This document shows positions 5,444 to 7,266 of a stretch of 7,266 nucleotides of DNA, piece after piece. A program made the position numbers and the translations under genes. The notes under the pieces are model-generated. The model did no database searches. It was not told the DNA's origin and saw nothing but the letters and a program-made list of their open reading frames with translations. The stretch is from assembly GCA_021788565.1 (NCBI GenBank), contig JAJYKO010000262.1:1-7266 (forward strand). Direction: 5' to 3'. Numbering within the stretch: position 1 is the stretch's first letter; each line of letters begins with the position of its first letter. This DNA comes from Chloroflexota bacterium. Lineage in GTDB: Bacteria > Chloroflexota > UBA6077.

Positions 5444-6598
5444 ATGATTGCCGAGGCCGTGCGCAAAGATACAGGCACCCGTCTATTCTTCGTGGATCAC
5501 CTCCGGGCCGCGCTGGTGATCCTGGTGATCCTGCACCACCTGTCCGTCATCTACGCGGCTAACACGTCTTTCTACTACCTGGAGCCCGCATATAACCAGG
5601 TGCTGGCGCTGGTGGTGCTGGTGGTATTTCAGCTCTTCAATCAGGCCTACTTCATGGGCTTCTTCTTCCTGATCTCGGGGTACTTCACGCCCGTCTCCTT
5701 CGACCGCAAGGGTCCCGCGTCCTTCCTCAAGGACCGGCTGCTCCGCCTGGGGATCCCCCTGGTGGCGTTCGAGCTGGCGCTAGGCCCCATCGCGTCGATC
5801 GGTCGCTATTTCAAGCCGGCGGACCTGGGCGGGATCACGACTCCGTTCACCTGGCAGCAGTACTCCCAGCTGATTGGGATCGGGCCACTGTGGTTCGTCG
5901 CGATGCTGCTCGTCTTCGACTTCGGATACGCGGCCTGGCGGCTGGCGTCCCGGAACCGCGCGACGCACCCGGTGGGCGACTCCGCGATGCCCGGTTATAG
6001 GACGATATGCGCCTTCGTCCTGGCGCTGGCGCTGGCCAGCTACCTGATCCGGATCCCGTTGCCGCTGGGGACCTACTGGCCGCAGACGGCAGTGATCAAC
6101 TTTCCATCTCTCGCCTACTTTCCACAGTACCTCAGCTTCTTCATCATCGGCATCATCGCGTCTCGCCGAAACTGGTTCCAGACCATCCCGAGCTCGATGG
6201 GGAAATGGGGTTTCGGGGTGGCGATTGCGGCGACGGTCGTGCTGTTCCCGATCGCGCTCCGCGGTGGTGGAGCGAGCTTCCTCGGCGGAGGGCAGTGGCC
6301 GTCCGGGGTCTACGCGCTGTGGGACTCAACCTTCTCGGTCGGGATCTGCCTGGGACTGATCGTGCTCTTCCGACACTTCTTCGACCATCCGGGGAGGCTA
6401 GGTGGGTTCCTGTCCCAGCAAGCTTTCACCGTATATGTCACCCACTGCCCGATCATCGTCTTCATCGCCCTAGCGCTACGCGGGGTCCATCCCGAGCAAC
6501 TGCTCAAGTTCGGTCTGGCGGCGGTCATAGGGGTTCCGCTCTGCTTCGCGGTCGCCTACCTGGTCCGAAGAATTCCGCTGGCAGCGCGGATCCTGTGA
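5444..6598 (+). CDS. Membrane acyltransferase, acyltransferase-3 family (OafA/OpgC-like)
   Basis: A 384-residue integral membrane protein of about ten hydrophobic helices. Proteins of this family (Acyl_transf_3) move acyl groups, often acetyl or succinyl, onto sugars, glycans, antibiotics or lipids at the membrane. The N-terminus has the family pattern FFVDHLRAALVILVILHHLS (residues 15-34), with Arg21 and His31/His32 in the positions of the family's conserved Arg and His. Next comes MGFFFLISGYF (71-81) and then the FLKDRLLRLGIPL segment (94-106) typical of the family. GPLWFVAMLLVF (148-159) and the late helix QQAFTVYVTHCPIIVFIAL (325-343) also fit. The acceptor cannot be told from sequence. 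Length is normal for a stand-alone member without a SGNH domain. The start is supported by GAGGGAGG six bases upstream. It has its own promoter with an operator, and the next gene carries the same operator, so the two are probably co-regulated. Confidence 0.9.
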   Translation: MIAEAVRKDTGTRLFFVDHLRAALVILVILHHLSVIYAANTSFYYLEPAYNQVLALVVLVVFQLFNQAYFMGFFFLISGYFTPVSFDRKGPASFLKDRLLRLGIPLVAFELALGPIASIGRYFKPADLGGITTPFTWQQYSQLIGIGPLWFVAMLLVFDFGYAAWRLASRNRATHPVGDSAMPGYRTICAFVLALALASYLIRIPLPLGTYWPQTAVINFPSLAYFPQYLSFFIIGIIASRRNWFQTIPSSMGKWGFGVAIAATVVLFPIALRGGGASFLGGGQWPSGVYALWDSTFSVGICLGLIVLFRHFFDHPGRLGGFLSQQAFTVYVTHCPIIVFIALALRGVHPEQLLKFGLAAVIGVPLCFAVAYLVRRIPLAARIL

Positions 6599-6609
6599 AC
6601 GCTGAGAGC

Positions 6610-6628
6610 GATATCACGGTGATATACT
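6610..6628 (+). promoter_or_regulatory. Putative operator site 2 with -10 box, upstream of the SPFH gene
   Basis: GATATCACGGTGATATA (6610-6626) matches site 1 at 15 of 17 positions and keeps the ATATCA-3-TGATAT dyad. A -10-like TATACT (6623-6628) overlaps its end just as TATAAT does in site 1. No good -35 box is seen at 16-18 bases, so this promoter is weaker or needs an activator. It sits in the 66-base gap after the acyltransferase stop. The SPFH gene may also be read from the upstream promoter. Confidence 0.6.
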
Positions 6629-6664
6629 GATTCTGTCGGTCGCCCTAGCACAAGGAGGACAACG

Positions 6665-7266
6665 ATGCACACAAACAACACAGATGCGGCGCCAGTCGCC
6701 AGGGCCACACAACACGAGAAGGAGCGGATCCTGGATGGAGTGGACGGCATGCCGATGATCGCCCTCGGCCTCGTGGCTGCCCTCGGCCTCCTGGCCCTGA
6801 TCACCTCCCCTGGCCTGATCGCCGTGCTTCGGCCCGTGCTGATCCTGATCCTAGCGCGCCTCCTGCTCATCCTCATAGGCACCACGGCCTTTGTCGGCCT
6901 GACGCCGGTTGCCCCGGGCGAGGCCCGAGTGATACAGCTGTTCGGCCACTACAGCGGGACGATCCGCACCAGCGGCCTTCGCTGGGTAAACCCGTTCGCC
7001 AAGCGGCGCAAGGTGTCCACCCGAATCCGCAATCACGAGACCTCAGTGGCCAAGGTCAATGACGCCGACGGGAACCCCATCGAGATCGCCGCCGTGGTGG
7101 TCTGGCGCGTGGAGGACACGGCACGGGCCACGTACGAAGTGGACAACTTCGTTGAGTTCGTCGACATCCAGGCCGAAACCGCCGTCCGCCACATTGCTAC
7201 CAGCTATCCGTATGATGGCTACGGCAGTGGGCAGCTTTCCTTAAGGGAGAACGCCGAGGAGATCAC
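6665..7266 (+). CDS. SPFH/Band-7 domain membrane protein, N-terminal part
   Basis: This gene is open to the window edge: 200 codons are visible and the C-terminus is missing. Seen: a polar N-terminus (1-28), two adjacent hydrophobic helices (about 31-54 and 56-80), then an SPFH domain beginning PVAPGEARVIQLFGHYSGTI (81-100). Typical blocks follow: GLRWVNPFAKRR (104-115), VNDADGNPIEIAAVVVWRV (131-149) and the YEVDNFVEFVDIQAETAVR region (157-175). The SPFH superfamily (flotillin, stomatin, prohibitin, HflK/C) forms large membrane-bound oligomers that organise membrane microdomains or restrain proteases. The partner here is unknown. The start is well supported by AGGAGG (6653-6658) six bases upstream. 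It is the last visible gene of a possible regulon with the acyltransferase, sharing its operator. Whether the oligomerisation tail is intact cannot be judged. Confidence 0.93.
   Translation, partial: MHTNNTDAAPVARATQHEKERILDGVDGMPMIALGLVAALGLLALITSPGLIAVLRPVLILILARLLLILIGTTAFVGLTPVAPGEARVIQLFGHYSGTIRTSGLRWVNPFAKRRKVSTRIRNHETSVAKVNDADGNPIEIAAVVVWRVEDTARATYEVDNFVEFVDIQAETAVRHIATSYPYDGYGSGQLSLRENAEEI

Overview
The window is GC-rich, gene-dense bacterial DNA with every gene on the + strand: six complete or nearly complete genes plus one truncated gene at each edge. GC-biased codons, SD-preceded starts and several families of palindromic intergenic repeats fit a high-GC free-living bacterium. Chloroflexota (Thermomicrobia-like) is my best guess, but it rests on general resemblance only, because no rRNA or marker gene is present.

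Region 1 (1-3070) is an ABC exporter of the MacB/LolCDE-like class. It has the C-terminal end of a stand-alone ATPase, a permease overlapping it by ATGA, and a second, paralogous permease after a 128-base gap filled by a MITE-like repeat. Both permeases have the MacB architecture: one TM helix, a large extracytoplasmic domain, then three TM helices. They probably arose by tandem duplication and may form a heterodimer served by one ATPase.

Region 2 (3071-5139) is a NarL/LiaR-type two-component system. A HisKA_3 sensor kinase with a very short extracytoplasmic loop is followed by a LuxR-type response regulator. A 27-bp perfect inverted repeat precedes the kinase gene, and another complex palindromic repeat separates kinase from regulator. 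The position suggests that the system senses envelope stress or transporter state and may control the exporter; this is inference.

Region 3 (5140-7266) has a second copy of the MITE-like repeat, then a membrane acyltransferase (acyltransferase-3 family) and the start of an SPFH/Band-7 membrane protein that runs off the edge. Each of these two genes has its own putative promoter. Both promoters carry nearly the same 17-base element (15 of 17 identical, core ATATCAnnnTGATAT) overlapping the -10 box. This shared operator is the most interesting signal in the window: it points to one unseen repressor controlling a membrane-modifying enzyme together with a membrane-scaffold protein.

Every intergenic gap longer than about 75 bases contains a palindromic repeat, from three unrelated-looking families. 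No tRNA, rRNA, CRISPR array, transposase or phage gene was seen.
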